Shown here one piece after another: positions 16,963-24,330 of a DNA stretch of 64,000 nt. The stretch covers positions 1,116,001 through 1,180,000 of the forward strand of contig JAIVLN010000001.1 of NCBI GenBank assembly GCA_020524245.1, given 5' to 3'. The translations under genes and the position numbers were made by a program. This DNA comes from Rossellomorea aquimaris (GTDB taxonomy: Bacteria > Bacillota > Bacilli > Bacillales > Fictibacillaceae). The notes beneath the pieces are model-generated. The model was given only the letters and a program-made list of their open reading frames with translations, searched no databases and was not told where the DNA came from. Each line of letters begins with the position of its first letter. The first letter of the stretch is position 1.

Positions 16963-17068
16963 TATTTTTCTTATGCTATCATTTCGAGTCCGTTTTCTGT
17001 TTCACTGCCCAAAACGCCACTATCATTAAAGATAAGGCAATATAAAAGGAGGGTAATACCCCTAGGAC

Positions 17069-18025
17069 TTAACCTCTAATTGAATAGTGCCATACACCCT
17101 TTTGCATTTCTTTCTCTATCCTTTTATGTGTCTCCAAATAATCCAGATACCCGATAACCTCCGACATAACCAGTGAAAACTGACTCTCGTATTTATCTCT
17201 ATACATCATTTTTGCAAGGTCACTTGCCGTATGGATGTCCTTCTTGATATATGTCAATACTCGATCCGCTTTCCTTTTAATGCCGGAAAGGCGCTTTTCT
17301 ATCAGCTCTTTATGATTCCTAATCAACTCACCATGACCTGGATAGACGATTTCCGCTTCGAGTGCTGCACAATTTCTAAGAGACTGCTCAAGCTCCAGTA
17401 CGGTAAGAATGCGTTTCCCTTCGACATCAGGTTCTACAAGCGCATTACTTGATATATGACTTAGCAATAAGTCCCCTCCAAAAACTGATTTCTCCTCTAC
17501 ATGATGAAAAATCATATGGTCAGGTGAATGCCCTGGTGTTTTCAGCGGTATCAAACTGGAAAACGTATCATTTTGAATAGGTGTAAGATCAGCTTGTAAC
17601 TTCTTTTTTCCATGCTCCTTAAAGGCTTCTTTCAGCTTTTGAACCTGTTTCTCCCCTTCTTGACGGCACCCCATCTCATTATAGAGATTCGCAAAGAACT
17701 CAATCCGCATGCTGAAAAAATCCTTATCCCGTTTCAGTCGATGAATGGACTTCTCCGAAACATAGACAGGAATATCCTTTTGACCAACAATACGATTAAC
17801 GAGTCCAACATGGTCTTCATGATTATGTGTGATGATGATCTGGTCAAGATCATTTAGAGTAAAGCCGATTTTATTTAAAACTTGAGTAAGATACTCCCAA
17901 CATTTAGTTGAGTTCACTCCCGCATCAATAAGAGAGAGTCCGTCGTGGTTCTTCAACAAATAAAAATTGAATGATTTCAAGCTTGAACGAGTGGGTACGA
18001 TGATTGGATAGACTTCAGATTGCAT
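17069..18025 (-). CDS. Metallo-beta-lactamase fold hydrolase
   Basis: About 318 aa, cytosolic. The metal motif HNHEDH (ITHNHEDHVG), the later GHSPDHM and YPGHGE histidines and a C-terminal helical extension of about 100 residues place it in the glyoxalase-II-like MBL group (YobT/YflN-like in Bacillus). The substrate cannot be read from sequence. I use the ATG at 18025, 9 nt after AGGAG; a GTG three codons earlier overlaps that box. A paired TCAAACGTTTG repeat lies 60-130 nt upstream and may cover its promoter. Confidence 0.85.
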   Translation of the reverse strand: MQSEVYPIIVPTRSSLKSFNFYLLKNHDGLSLIDAGVNSTKCWEYLTQVLNKIGFTLNDLDQIIITHNHEDHVGLVNRIVGQKDIPVYVSEKSIHRLKRDKDFFSMRIEFFANLYNEMGCRQEGEKQVQKLKEAFKEHGKKKLQADLTPIQNDTFSSLIPLKTPGHSPDHMIFHHVEEKSVFGGDLLLSHISSNALVEPDVEGKRILTVLELEQSLRNCAALEAEIVYPGHGELIRNHKELIEKRLSGIKRKADRVLTYIKKDIHTASDLAKMMYRDKYESQFSLVMSEVIGYLDYLETHKRIEKEMQKGVWHYSIRG

Positions 18026-18082
18026 GAACAACACTCCTAGTAAACACTCTTCTGTCTGATTGATTACACTATAACAGACTAC

Positions 18083-18220
18083 TCAATCAAACGTTTGTTT
18101 AAATCCCCAAACACTGTAGTCATAAGTATTTGCTCATGTTAATCAAATGTTTGTTTGAGAAAACGCGAAATTTCTGCAACACAACATCATAAACTTTGGT
18201 ACTTCTCTCATTTTAAGTAT
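18083..18220. repeat. Paired-palindrome repeat, copy with both palindromes
   Basis: AATCAAACGTTTGTTT (centre 18092/18093) and AATCAAATGTTTGTTT (centre 18148/18149) are 56 bp apart, followed by a conserved tail AAAACGCGAAATTTCTGCAA and about 40 more bp shared with 18830-18943. The same 56-bp spacing occurs in the copies at 32.3, 39.9 and 44.5 kb. Confidence 0.75.
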
Positions 18221-18324
18221 CGAGGTTATATAACGTCATAGAGGATACAATGATCCTAAGGAAAGCTATAATCCCTTGTGTAGATGACTTACTTTGAAAT
18301 TAAGAGGTAAAGTAGGTAATACTC

Positions 18325-18765
18325 CTATGTATTAAGCCATTCTTCCATATCGTCTTCATAAGGATTAGCATATAAATCAACATCAACATTGGCGTCGATT
18401 TTTGCTAAGAACTTTATGAAGTTTTTTTCTAGATAGGTTGTGGGCGTTTCTCCATTTTCCATAATAATAACAATCATAAACATATAATCTAAGTCATGCG
18501 TCCTCTTTAAATCCTTCAAAATTTTTTCTTTTCCTTCTAATATGACACTTACTTTTTTTAATTGTTCATTAATATCAAATGTTTCTTCATACTCTGTGCT
18601 AAACTCCCAAGACGTTTCTTTTCTCTTAAGTGGCTTGTTCGGAATAGTATCTCCCACTTGCCATGTCGAAGTAGGAGACACCTTCAATTCTTCTGTAATG
18701 ATATTGGTGTCAAAATACTCCTCTGTCGTAGCAGAAAAATAGACTTTAGCTCTTGTTTTATCCAT
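18325..18765 (-). CDS. DUF4279 domain protein
   Basis: 146 aa, soluble. The pattern AKVYFSATTEEYFDTNIIT, VSPTSTWQVGDTIPN, ETSWEFSTEY and the late LDYMFMIVIIME matches DUF4279. Many members are encoded near toxins and may be immunity proteins, but none is assigned here and the neighbours do not show a toxin. GGGGGAAAAC lies about 8 nt before the ATG. Stretches of dispersed repeat lie on both sides. Confidence 0.8.
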   Translation of the reverse strand: MDKTRAKVYFSATTEEYFDTNIITEELKVSPTSTWQVGDTIPNKPLKRKETSWEFSTEYEETFDINEQLKKVSVILEGKEKILKDLKRTHDLDYMFMIVIIMENGETPTTYLEKNFIKFLAKIDANVDVDLYANPYEDDMEEWLNT

Positions 18766-18827
18766 TATTTGTTTTCCCCCTAATTAGTAAATTTGAACAA
18801 ATAAACAGGACAAGAAACCTCCCCTTG

Positions 18828-18943
18828 TTCCCCAAAATATTGTAGTCACAAGTATTTGACCTTGTTAATTAAATGTTTGTTTGAGAAAACGCGAAATTTC
18901 TGCAAGATCAAACTTATAAACTTCGGTGCTTCTCTCATTTCAA
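18828..18943. repeat. Paired-palindrome repeat, degenerate copy
   Basis: About 110 bp nearly identical to 18101-18218: TTGTAGTCACAAGTATTTG, the second palindrome AATTAAATGTTTGTTT (centre 18874/18875) and the tail AAAACGCGAAATTTCTGCAA. The first palindrome, expected 56 bp earlier, is gone. The two copies flank the DUF4279 gene in the same orientation. Confidence 0.75.
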
Positions 18944-19046
18944 CAGTCCCAAATTGAATATAACTTAAAATAAACATACATACCTATTACTTTAATGCTC
19001 AGAATATAAAAGGATATAGTTAGTACAGGAAAGAGGAATTACATTT

Positions 19047-19481
19047 ATGGGATATATAGAAATGATACGTACATATGTAGGTAAAACACCCATCATTTTA
19101 AATTCTTCAGGAGTAATTTTAAAAAATCCAAAAGGGGATATCCTTTTAGAAAATAGAATAGACACCAACAATTGGGGACTTCCAGGTGGCTATATGGAGT
19201 TGGGCGAAACGTTTGAACAAACAGCAATTAGGGAGCTTAAAGAAGAATTAAGCATAACCATAAAAAACCTTTCTCTACTCAACATCTATTCAGGTAATGA
19301 TTTTTATCATGTATATCCTAACGGAGATATCGTTTATAGTGTAATTGCGCTGTACATAACTGATGAGTATGATGGTGACATTCGTGTTGATCATAAAGAG
19401 ATTAAAGACGCAGCATTCTTCAATATAAACTCTCTACCTCAACAGTTAACACCCATTACGAAAAAGCTCCTCGAGAATTGA
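19047..19481 (+). CDS. NUDIX hydrolase
   Basis: 144 aa, cytosolic; hydrolyses a nucleoside diphosphate linked to another group. The Nudix box runs from Gly48 to Ile70 with G-x5-E54 and RELKEE (62-67). The usual Gly just before the last hydrophobic residue is Ser69, a change in a loop that many active members tolerate. The N-terminus IRTYVGKTPIILNSSGVIL resembles the ADP-ribose or mutT-like groups seen in Bacillus. Start weakly supported by AGAGG about 12 nt upstream. The gene ends just before a REP hairpin. Confidence 0.88.
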   Translation: MGYIEMIRTYVGKTPIILNSSGVILKNPKGDILLENRIDTNNWGLPGGYMELGETFEQTAIRELKEELSITIKNLSLLNIYSGNDFYHVYPNGDIVYSVIALYITDEYDGDIRVDHKEIKDAAFFNINSLPQQLTPITKKLLEN

Positions 19482-19492
19482 GGAGGGAATTG

Positions 19493-19541
19493 AGGAGGGA
19501 CGGTTCTTTTGTTTCAATGGAGCATGAGAACCGTCCCCTCC
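19493..19541. repeat. REP-like hairpin at the 3-prime side of the RAYT gene
   Basis: GAGGGACGGTTCT pairs with AGAACCGTCCCCTC around TTTGTTTCAATGGAGCATG. It is a member of the GGGACGGTTCTTTTGCTTCA family repeated through the window, 6 nt from the RAYT stop codon. Confidence 0.8.
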
Positions 19542-19546
19542 ACCCT

Positions 19547-20323
19547 TCAAGCTCTATACACCAAACTGGGGGGTACTCCTAAAATTCTTGCAGCTTGCCG
19601 TTGTGAGACTCCTTCGATCTCCTTCACTTTCCTTAGCAGCGCATTCCGCTCTTCCCTTGCTAAACTCTTCACCTGAGGGATTTCAATGGATTCCAGCACG
19701 TTTTGAATATGTACCCTCGCTTCACGATCTGTGAGCCGCTTTCTATATTGGTTATCCAAACATCGATCATCATTCACATCTTCGTTGAAAGTTTTGAATT
19801 GCTCTCGAGCCGATTTCATTTCTTTACCAAACTTACTCAGAACAAAGTAATCATCTAATAAGCCTTGTAGATAACCAGCTTTTCCACCATAATAGATCCG
19901 GCAACTGCTCCATTTCCATTCTTCCGGACGAGTCACTATCCCGGCTTTTAATGGATTCTGATGTATGTACCTAGTCACTGTCAGGAAATATCTCACCGAT
20001 TCAACATTTTCACTCTTGAAACGATCTTGAAACAGAGACCCGACCGTGTCATATTTGTTGTTATAGTACCAGACATAGCTCACTCCGATACGCTTCATTA
20101 CAGAAGAAATACTTACATGCCCTACTTTTAAAAGTAAATGTACATGATTCCCCATCAAACACCAGGCATAGACCTTTATCCCCGTTACCTTTTTATATTT
20201 CAGAATGATTCTTAGAAATCGTATACAATCTTGATCATCGTGGAAAATTTCCTGCTTATTTGCGCCTCTAATAATAACGTGATAGATTCCGCTGGAACTT
20301 GTAACACGGGCATCACGAGGCAT
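19547..20323 (-). CDS. REP-associated tyrosine transposase (RAYT)
   Basis: 258-aa HUH single-strand nuclease of the Y1 family that would copy or move REP hairpins. The HUH pair is His60/His62 in MGNHVHLLLK; the catalytic tyrosine is probably Tyr119 in TRYIHQNPLKAG. The C-terminal 60 residues hold a helix-turn-helix (VSQRQAARILGVPPSLVYR), as in many Gram-positive relatives. REP-like hairpins lie directly on both sides (19493-19541 and 20526-20574), the standard RAYT arrangement. The frame is intact, so it may be active. Start support is modest (GGTGATG box). Confidence 0.92.
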   Translation of the reverse strand: MPRDARVTSSSGIYHVIIRGANKQEIFHDDQDCIRFLRIILKYKKVTGIKVYAWCLMGNHVHLLLKVGHVSISSVMKRIGVSYVWYYNNKYDTVGSLFQDRFKSENVESVRYFLTVTRYIHQNPLKAGIVTRPEEWKWSSCRIYYGGKAGYLQGLLDDYFVLSKFGKEMKSAREQFKTFNEDVNDDRCLDNQYRKRLTDREARVHIQNVLESIEIPQVKSLAREERNALLRKVKEIEGVSQRQAARILGVPPSLVYRA

Positions 20324-20525
20324 TTACATCACCACTATTCATATAGAATTTTGCTTTGAACTATGAATGTGAAAAAAGATTAGAAAATTATGATGGGTAA
20401 AACGTAGTCGTTCTTTGGGTAAGTTGGAAAAAGAGGGTAGAGGGCGAACTAAAAAAGGAAGAATATTCCTGGTGATTGGTTATTTACTAGATTAGCAGAA
20501 TATCCATAAATGCACAACAGCAAAA

Positions 20526-20574
20526 GTGGGGACGGTTCTACTGTTTCAATGAAGCAAAAGAACCGTCCCCAAAC
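20526..20574. repeat. REP-like hairpin at the 5-prime side of the RAYT gene
   Basis: GGGGACGGTTCT (20528-20539) pairs with AGAACCGTCCCC (20559-20570), loop with GTTTCAATGAAGC. It ends at the stop codon of the RidA gene. Confidence 0.8.
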
Positions 20575-21066
20575 TCACTTCAACGCCACCAACAGATCGG
20601 TTTCGACGGCGGCGTTTCCTGGCAGGGCATTCACACCGACAGCACAACGGGCATGCATCCCTTTCTCCCCGAAGACTTCCGTCAACAGGTCAGATGATCC
20701 GTTGATGACACTCGGTAAATCTGCGAAACCTTCTCCGCAATTCACGTATCCTGTCAGTTTCACAATATGATCCACCAAGTTAAAGTCCCCGATCTTTTCA
20801 TGAATAATCGCTAGATGGTTTAGGGTCGTAATCCTTGCTGCTTCGTACCCCTCTTCAATTGAGAGATCAATTCCGACACGGCCTTTATATTGCACCTCAC
20901 CGTTCAGTTTGCAGGTTACCCCACTAATAAAAAGGAATTGGCCACTTCTTCTAGATCCTAGATAGTGCCCTGACGGTTTCGGTGGGTCTGGTAACACGAG
21001 TCCAAGAGATCGGATTCTTTCTTTCACTTCCAAATCTTCAACAGCCACGCGAATTCTTCCCTTCAT
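20575..21066 (-). CDS. RidA/YjgF family protein
   Basis: Up to 163 aa. RidA-fold proteins hydrolyse reactive enamine/imine intermediates or act in amine and pyrimidine catabolism. Family features are FLFISGVTCKLNGEVQYKG near the middle, TLNHLAIIHEKIG, LTGYVNC and the C-terminal HARCAVGVNALPGNAAVETD; the conserved arginine is in HARCAVG. It is of the longer, catabolic type rather than the short housekeeping RidA. A GTG at 21048, 9 nt after AAGGG, is a better start than the ATG at 21066, which lacks a clear site. Promoter-distal gene of the GntR-linked regulon. Confidence 0.85.
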   Translation of the reverse strand: MKGRIRVAVEDLEVKERIRSLGLVLPDPPKPSGHYLGSRRSGQFLFISGVTCKLNGEVQYKGRVGIDLSIEEGYEAARITTLNHLAIIHEKIGDFNLVDHIVKLTGYVNCGEGFADLPSVINGSSDLLTEVFGEKGMHARCAVGVNALPGNAAVETDLLVALK

Positions 21067-21093
21067 GATTATTATTCTTACCTAGCGCATTCA

Positions 21094-21270
21094 TCATACG
21101 GTTTGATATTGCTTTCCAATTTTAAACTTGTACGGATTGTGGGAGTTGTATACAAAAAGGCTGGAGTTTCGATTGCAAAATGAACACTTATGGCACAAGC
21201 GTGACTTCTGAATATGAGGGACACCCAATAGATCAACTGCTTCTTTCACATGATCTGTACATACCCACAT
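21094..21270 (-). CDS. Small CxxH/CxxC zinc-site protein
   Basis: 58 aa from the ATG at 21270 with GAGGTG 6 nt upstream. It holds CTDHVKEAVDLLGVPHI and CHKCSFCNR, the CxxH...CxxC pattern of a Bacillus small-protein family of unknown function; a bound zinc ion is likely. It lies between the ferredoxin and RidA genes with no terminator, so it belongs to the regulon. It may bind nucleic acid or help metal handling; neither is shown. Confidence 0.65.
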   Translation of the reverse strand: MWVCTDHVKEAVDLLGVPHIQKSRLCHKCSFCNRNSSLFVYNSHNPYKFKIGKQYQTV

Positions 21271-21333
21271 TTTTTTCACCTCGATTAGTTTTATAAGAGA
21301 ATGAAAGCCTTTTCAAAATTAAATATGTAGTTT

Positions 21334-21687
21334 TTATTTTTCTACAGTGACTTTATTCCCTTTCAGTTTATCGGGCTTTCTCTTCTTGACGGTTTGGGTC
21401 ACTTCCTCATCCCATGAAATCGATACATCCCCTGTCGTTACAAAGGATTGGCAGCCTAATCGATAGCCTTTCTCTAACCATTCTTCTCCCAATTTTCGTC
21501 GCTCTTGTACCTTTACTTTATCAAGAAATCCAGATCCCTCTTCAATCTTGCAGACACACGTTCCACAAATGCCGCCACCACACTTATTGGGGAGATCTCC
21601 GTCATATCTAAGCGACATTCTGAGGATGTTGGAGTTTTCCGGCACTTCTATTACTTTTCCGCTCGTTAAAAAGTGAATGTTTGGCAT
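21334..21687 (-). CDS. [2Fe-2S] ferredoxin 1
   Basis: 117-aa electron carrier. The plant-type cluster ligands are in CGGGICGTC (C-x4-C-x2-C), with the fourth Cys in YRLGCQSF. A Lys-rich C-terminal tail follows. AGGGAGG lies 8 nt before the ATG, and a TTGGTATACAA operator lies 25 nt further up. A second ferredoxin of the same group is encoded at 29192. In a regulon with a diiron oxygenase-like protein, the two are the obvious electron donors. Confidence 0.9.
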   Translation of the reverse strand: MPNIHFLTSGKVIEVPENSNILRMSLRYDGDLPNKCGGGICGTCVCKIEEGSGFLDKVKVQERRKLGEEWLEKGYRLGCQSFVTTGDVSISWDEEVTQTVKKRKPDKLKGNKVTVEK

Positions 21688-21711
21688 TGAAAAATCCTCC
21701 CTATTGTCTTC

Positions 21712-21722
21712 TTGGTATACAA
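21712..21722. promoter_or_regulatory. GntR operator candidate upstream of ferredoxin 1
   Basis: TTGGTATACAA, one member of the TTTGGTATACCAAA family that occurs only in the 21.7-32.1 kb stretch. Confidence 0.65.
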
Positions 21723-21797
21723 TATACCATATTGAAAATATTCTGACAACTGTTTATTCAAATTAATTAACGTCTCATTCGATCCCACGCACCCCTG

Positions 21798-21808
21798 TTG
21801 GTATACAA
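21798..21808. promoter_or_regulatory. GntR operator candidate between gntR and ferredoxin 1
   Basis: TTGGTATACAA, 53 nt beyond the end of the GntR gene and 76 nt from the copy at 21712. Confidence 0.65.
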
Positions 21809-21860
21809 TTAACAAAACCAAAATAAAAAGGCCGAGTTCACCTCTAGCCTTTTAAAGAAA

Positions 21861-22544
21861 TTACATATTCGATTTTTTTCTATCTTTTTGCTGGTTTAAC
21901 GAGTTGATGTAGGCTTTCTTAGAGTTCTCGATATGGATCTTCGTCACATATTCAGCCATTTCCACCTCTTTATTGCGCAATGCCTTCATGATTTGAATAT
22001 GCTCGCTCAGTGAGTCTTTTCGTCGTCCTGGAGTCTCATATCCCATATTGGCCGACATTTGGATATAGTCGGTCAGACCAGACAAAATTTCATAAAGTTT
22101 TGGGCTTTTTGAAGCCTTGTACAAGAGCATGTTCATCTCGATATGCTCGCTGTCAAAATCATCTTGATCGTGTTTCTCCAACTCAGCTTCCAATGCTCGA
22201 ATTTTCTCATCGAATTCTTTTTGCGTCGTTTCATCCATACGCTGTGCCGCCAATTTCGCTGCCAAAACTTCAAGCGACGACAGGATCGTAAACACTTCAA
22301 TGACTTCTTCTGCCGTAATATTGGATACGATGACACCTTTTCGAGGGACCGTTTTGACAAAACCTTGTGATTCAAGCCGGAATAACGCTTCCCGGATCGG
22401 TGTTCGGCTGATGTTCAGCTTAGTAGCCAGCTCCCTCTCAATCAGACGGTCCCCTGGCTGGTATTCACCTTCCAAAATTAAATCCTTCAAATATCTGTAT
22501 GCACGTTCACGGATCGATAATAGTTCATCTTCTGCCCATTTCAT
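21861..22544 (-). CDS. GntR family regulator, FadR/FCD subgroup
   Basis: 227 aa. N-terminal winged helix (about residues 10-75) with REL-ATKLNISRTPIREALFRL, then an all-helical FCD sensor domain. The FCD metal-binding positions are partly recognisable (Asp, His and His residues in the second half, including SEHIQIM and KIHIENSKKAY). Such regulators usually repress genes for catabolism of an organic acid or amine and release DNA on ligand binding. About ten TTTGGTATACCAAA palindromes in front of neighbouring genes are the likely sites; FCD regulators typically bind short TNGTNNNACNA-type palindromes, which this fits. Confidence 0.9.
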   Translation of the reverse strand: MKWAEDELLSIRERAYRYLKDLILEGEYQPGDRLIERELATKLNISRTPIREALFRLESQGFVKTVPRKGVIVSNITAEEVIEVFTILSSLEVLAAKLAAQRMDETTQKEFDEKIRALEAELEKHDQDDFDSEHIEMNMLLYKASKSPKLYEILSGLTDYIQMSANMGYETPGRRKDSLSEHIQIMKALRNKEVEMAEYVTKIHIENSKKAYINSLNQQKDRKKSNM

Positions 22545-22696
22545 TTCAATTCGTCACCTTCTTTGCCATCTATTCATTCCGACAATTTCACCTTATTCTC
22601 TTATTTTATCAGAACTCGCTCTTGATTTTCATTTTTCAGTAAAATAAGTGTAAAAACAAAGAAGACTCATCAATCAATGAGTCGACTTCAAAAACG

Positions 22697-23227
22697 TTAT
22701 GATAAAAATGCCCCACCGTAGCATAGGGCGAATACGATGATCATCGCTGGGTGAATTTTCATTTTGTACATGGCAAACCAGCCTACAGCCGTAAGGATAA
22801 TCAGTTGTATCAGCCCACTGGCTTCATAGGCAGTGATGAAGAATTGAATGGCTAATACGCCTAACAAAACCGCGATGACAGGTTGCACAGAAACCGTCAA
22901 CATCTTAACGTGTGGTGAATCCTTAAATAGATTCACGAATTTAAATAATAGAATAACGGCAATCGCTGAAGGTAGAATAGTAGCGACCAGCGCGATCAGC
23001 ATGCCTAACACGCCGCCGACTTGGTAACCAATAAAACCAGCCATTTTAGTGGCAATCGGCCCTGGTAACACATTCGCGATCGCTAATAAATCAACGAATT
23101 CTCTTAAGGTCATCCATTCATATTGGTTGACGACCTCATTTTGGACAAGGGGGATGGTCGATGGACCACCACCATATCCAAGTAAATTAGAAATAAAGAA
23201 TGCCCAGAAAATGTCCCAATAGATCAT
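22697..23227 (-). CDS. ChrA-type (CHR) transporter half, second
   Basis: 176 aa, about five membrane helices. It holds GYGGGPSTIPLVQNEVV and NVLPGPIATKMAGFIGY, the two hallmark motifs of the chromate transporter family. It overlaps the first half by 4 nt, giving the short-chain pair arrangement that works as a heterodimer. In this catabolic setting another oxyanion or organic anion is as likely as chromate. Confidence 0.88.
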   Translation of the reverse strand: MIYWDIFWAFFISNLLGYGGGPSTIPLVQNEVVNQYEWMTLREFVDLLAIANVLPGPIATKMAGFIGYQVGGVLGMLIALVATILPSAIAVILLFKFVNLFKDSPHVKMLTVSVQPVIAVLLGVLAIQFFITAYEASGLIQLIILTAVGWFAMYKMKIHPAMIIVFALCYGGAFLS

Positions 23228-23820
23228 ACACTTTCTTCCTTTCTCTGGACATACTCGTCCTCACCCGTTGTTTTATGTTTGTTTCGGATCGTTGCTAAAA
23301 GAAAAGCCCCTCCCAAACACGCTCCAATCAATATGCCGGGATGGAGTTGAAGCACTTGCAGCACAACGAGAGAGAGCCCCGTCATAGCAAGCATGATCGG
23401 CATACCAAGTTCTTTCCGAGCTTTATTGGCAAATTTGTACGCCATCTCCATGAGCATCAAACCGATGATCGGGGTGACACCAGCGACCATCCCACTGACA
23501 ATCGGCGAATTCCGATAAGAATACAAAATACCAAGCAACCCGAGCATCCCTACTAATGAAGGGACGATGTGCGCGAGGATCGCAACCACCGCTCCCATGT
23601 TCCCCTTCACCTTGTAACCTATGTAGGCCGCCATTTTCGTTGCGATCGGACCTGGAAGCGTGTTCGCTAACGCCAAAGTTTGACCGAATTCCTCTTCTGT
23701 CATCCAGTTGTACTTCTTTACTGCTTCATACTCGATTAGTGGAATGGTCGAGGGTCCTCCTCCATACCCTGTCACACCTGTTCGAGCAAACCCGATCGAT
23801 AATTCGATGAGTGCTTTCAC
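23224..23820 (-). CDS. ChrA-type (CHR) transporter half, first
   Basis: 198 aa with GYGGGPSTIPLIEYEAV and NTLPGPIATKMAAYIGY, followed by about four helices and a charged tail. It starts at GTG only 3 nt after the stop of the GlcG-like gene, so it depends on coupled translation. Its partner follows by ATGA overlap. The shared motifs show the two halves arose by duplication. Confidence 0.88.
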   Translation of the reverse strand: MKALIELSIGFARTGVTGYGGGPSTIPLIEYEAVKKYNWMTEEEFGQTLALANTLPGPIATKMAAYIGYKVKGNMGAVVAILAHIVPSLVGMLGLLGILYSYRNSPIVSGMVAGVTPIIGLMLMEMAYKFANKARKELGMPIMLAMTGLSLVVLQVLQLHPGILIGACLGGAFLLATIRNKHKTTGEDEYVQRKEESV

Positions 23821-23823
23821 GGC

Positions 23824-24309
23824 TCACTTTTTTATGTCGGCATCGGTCACGACATCATGCCCTTGAGGAGATAGGTGTTCTTGCAACGCCCGTAAAGCAG
23901 CCGTCCCTACTGCGGTATCCTGTTCGCCGTTACCGCCACTCACCCCAATGCCCCCAATCACGTCTCCATCGACGACAATCGGAAACCCGCCAACGAATAC
24001 AGCAAATTTTCCGGGGAGCATCTGTTGAATGCCGAATGCCTCATTCCCCGGAAGGACAGGTCCATTCGGTTCTTTGTTGAAAAGATGCGTCGAACGTTTG
24101 TGTCCGGCCGCTGTAAACGCCTTGGCGATGGCAATTTCCGGTCCGGTAATCCGTGCACCATTCATCCGCTCGAGGGCAATCAGATTCCCTCCATCGTCAA
24201 CGACCGCAATCGTTTCGAGTACGTCAATTTCTGCAGATTTTTTCTTCGCTTCCTCAATGATCAATTTCGCTTCTTCTAATTCAAGTTTTAAGGTCGTTTT
24301 CATGTCCAA
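23824..24309 (-). CDS. GlcG/HbpS family protein
   Basis: About 160 aa, single domain. It shows the family pattern AVVDDGGNLIALERMNGA, AKAFTAAGHKRST, PGNEAFGIQQMLPGKFAVFVGGFPIVVDGDVIGGIGVSGGN (in parts), ending with a short helix. Members bind haem or cobalamin or have unknown roles in glycolate and diol gene clusters. AGGAGGAG precedes two possible starts, TTG 24309 and ATG 24303. It lies between the aldehyde dehydrogenase and the ChrA pair, all in one direction. Confidence 0.85.
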   Translation of the reverse strand: MDMKTTLKLELEEAKLIIEEAKKKSAEIDVLETIAVVDDGGNLIALERMNGARITGPEIAIAKAFTAAGHKRSTHLFNKEPNGPVLPGNEAFGIQQMLPGKFAVFVGGFPIVVDGDVIGGIGVSGGNGEQDTAVGTAALRALQEHLSPQGHDVVTDADIKK

Positions 24310-24330
24310 GTTCTCCTCCTGGTAAAAAGA

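Noticed and set aside
16981-17068. Short minus-strand frame LPSFYIALSLMIVAFWAV after the MBL gene
   Set aside because: It resembles a membrane helix and ends in a stop, but has no start codon or ribosome binding site; at most a remnant.
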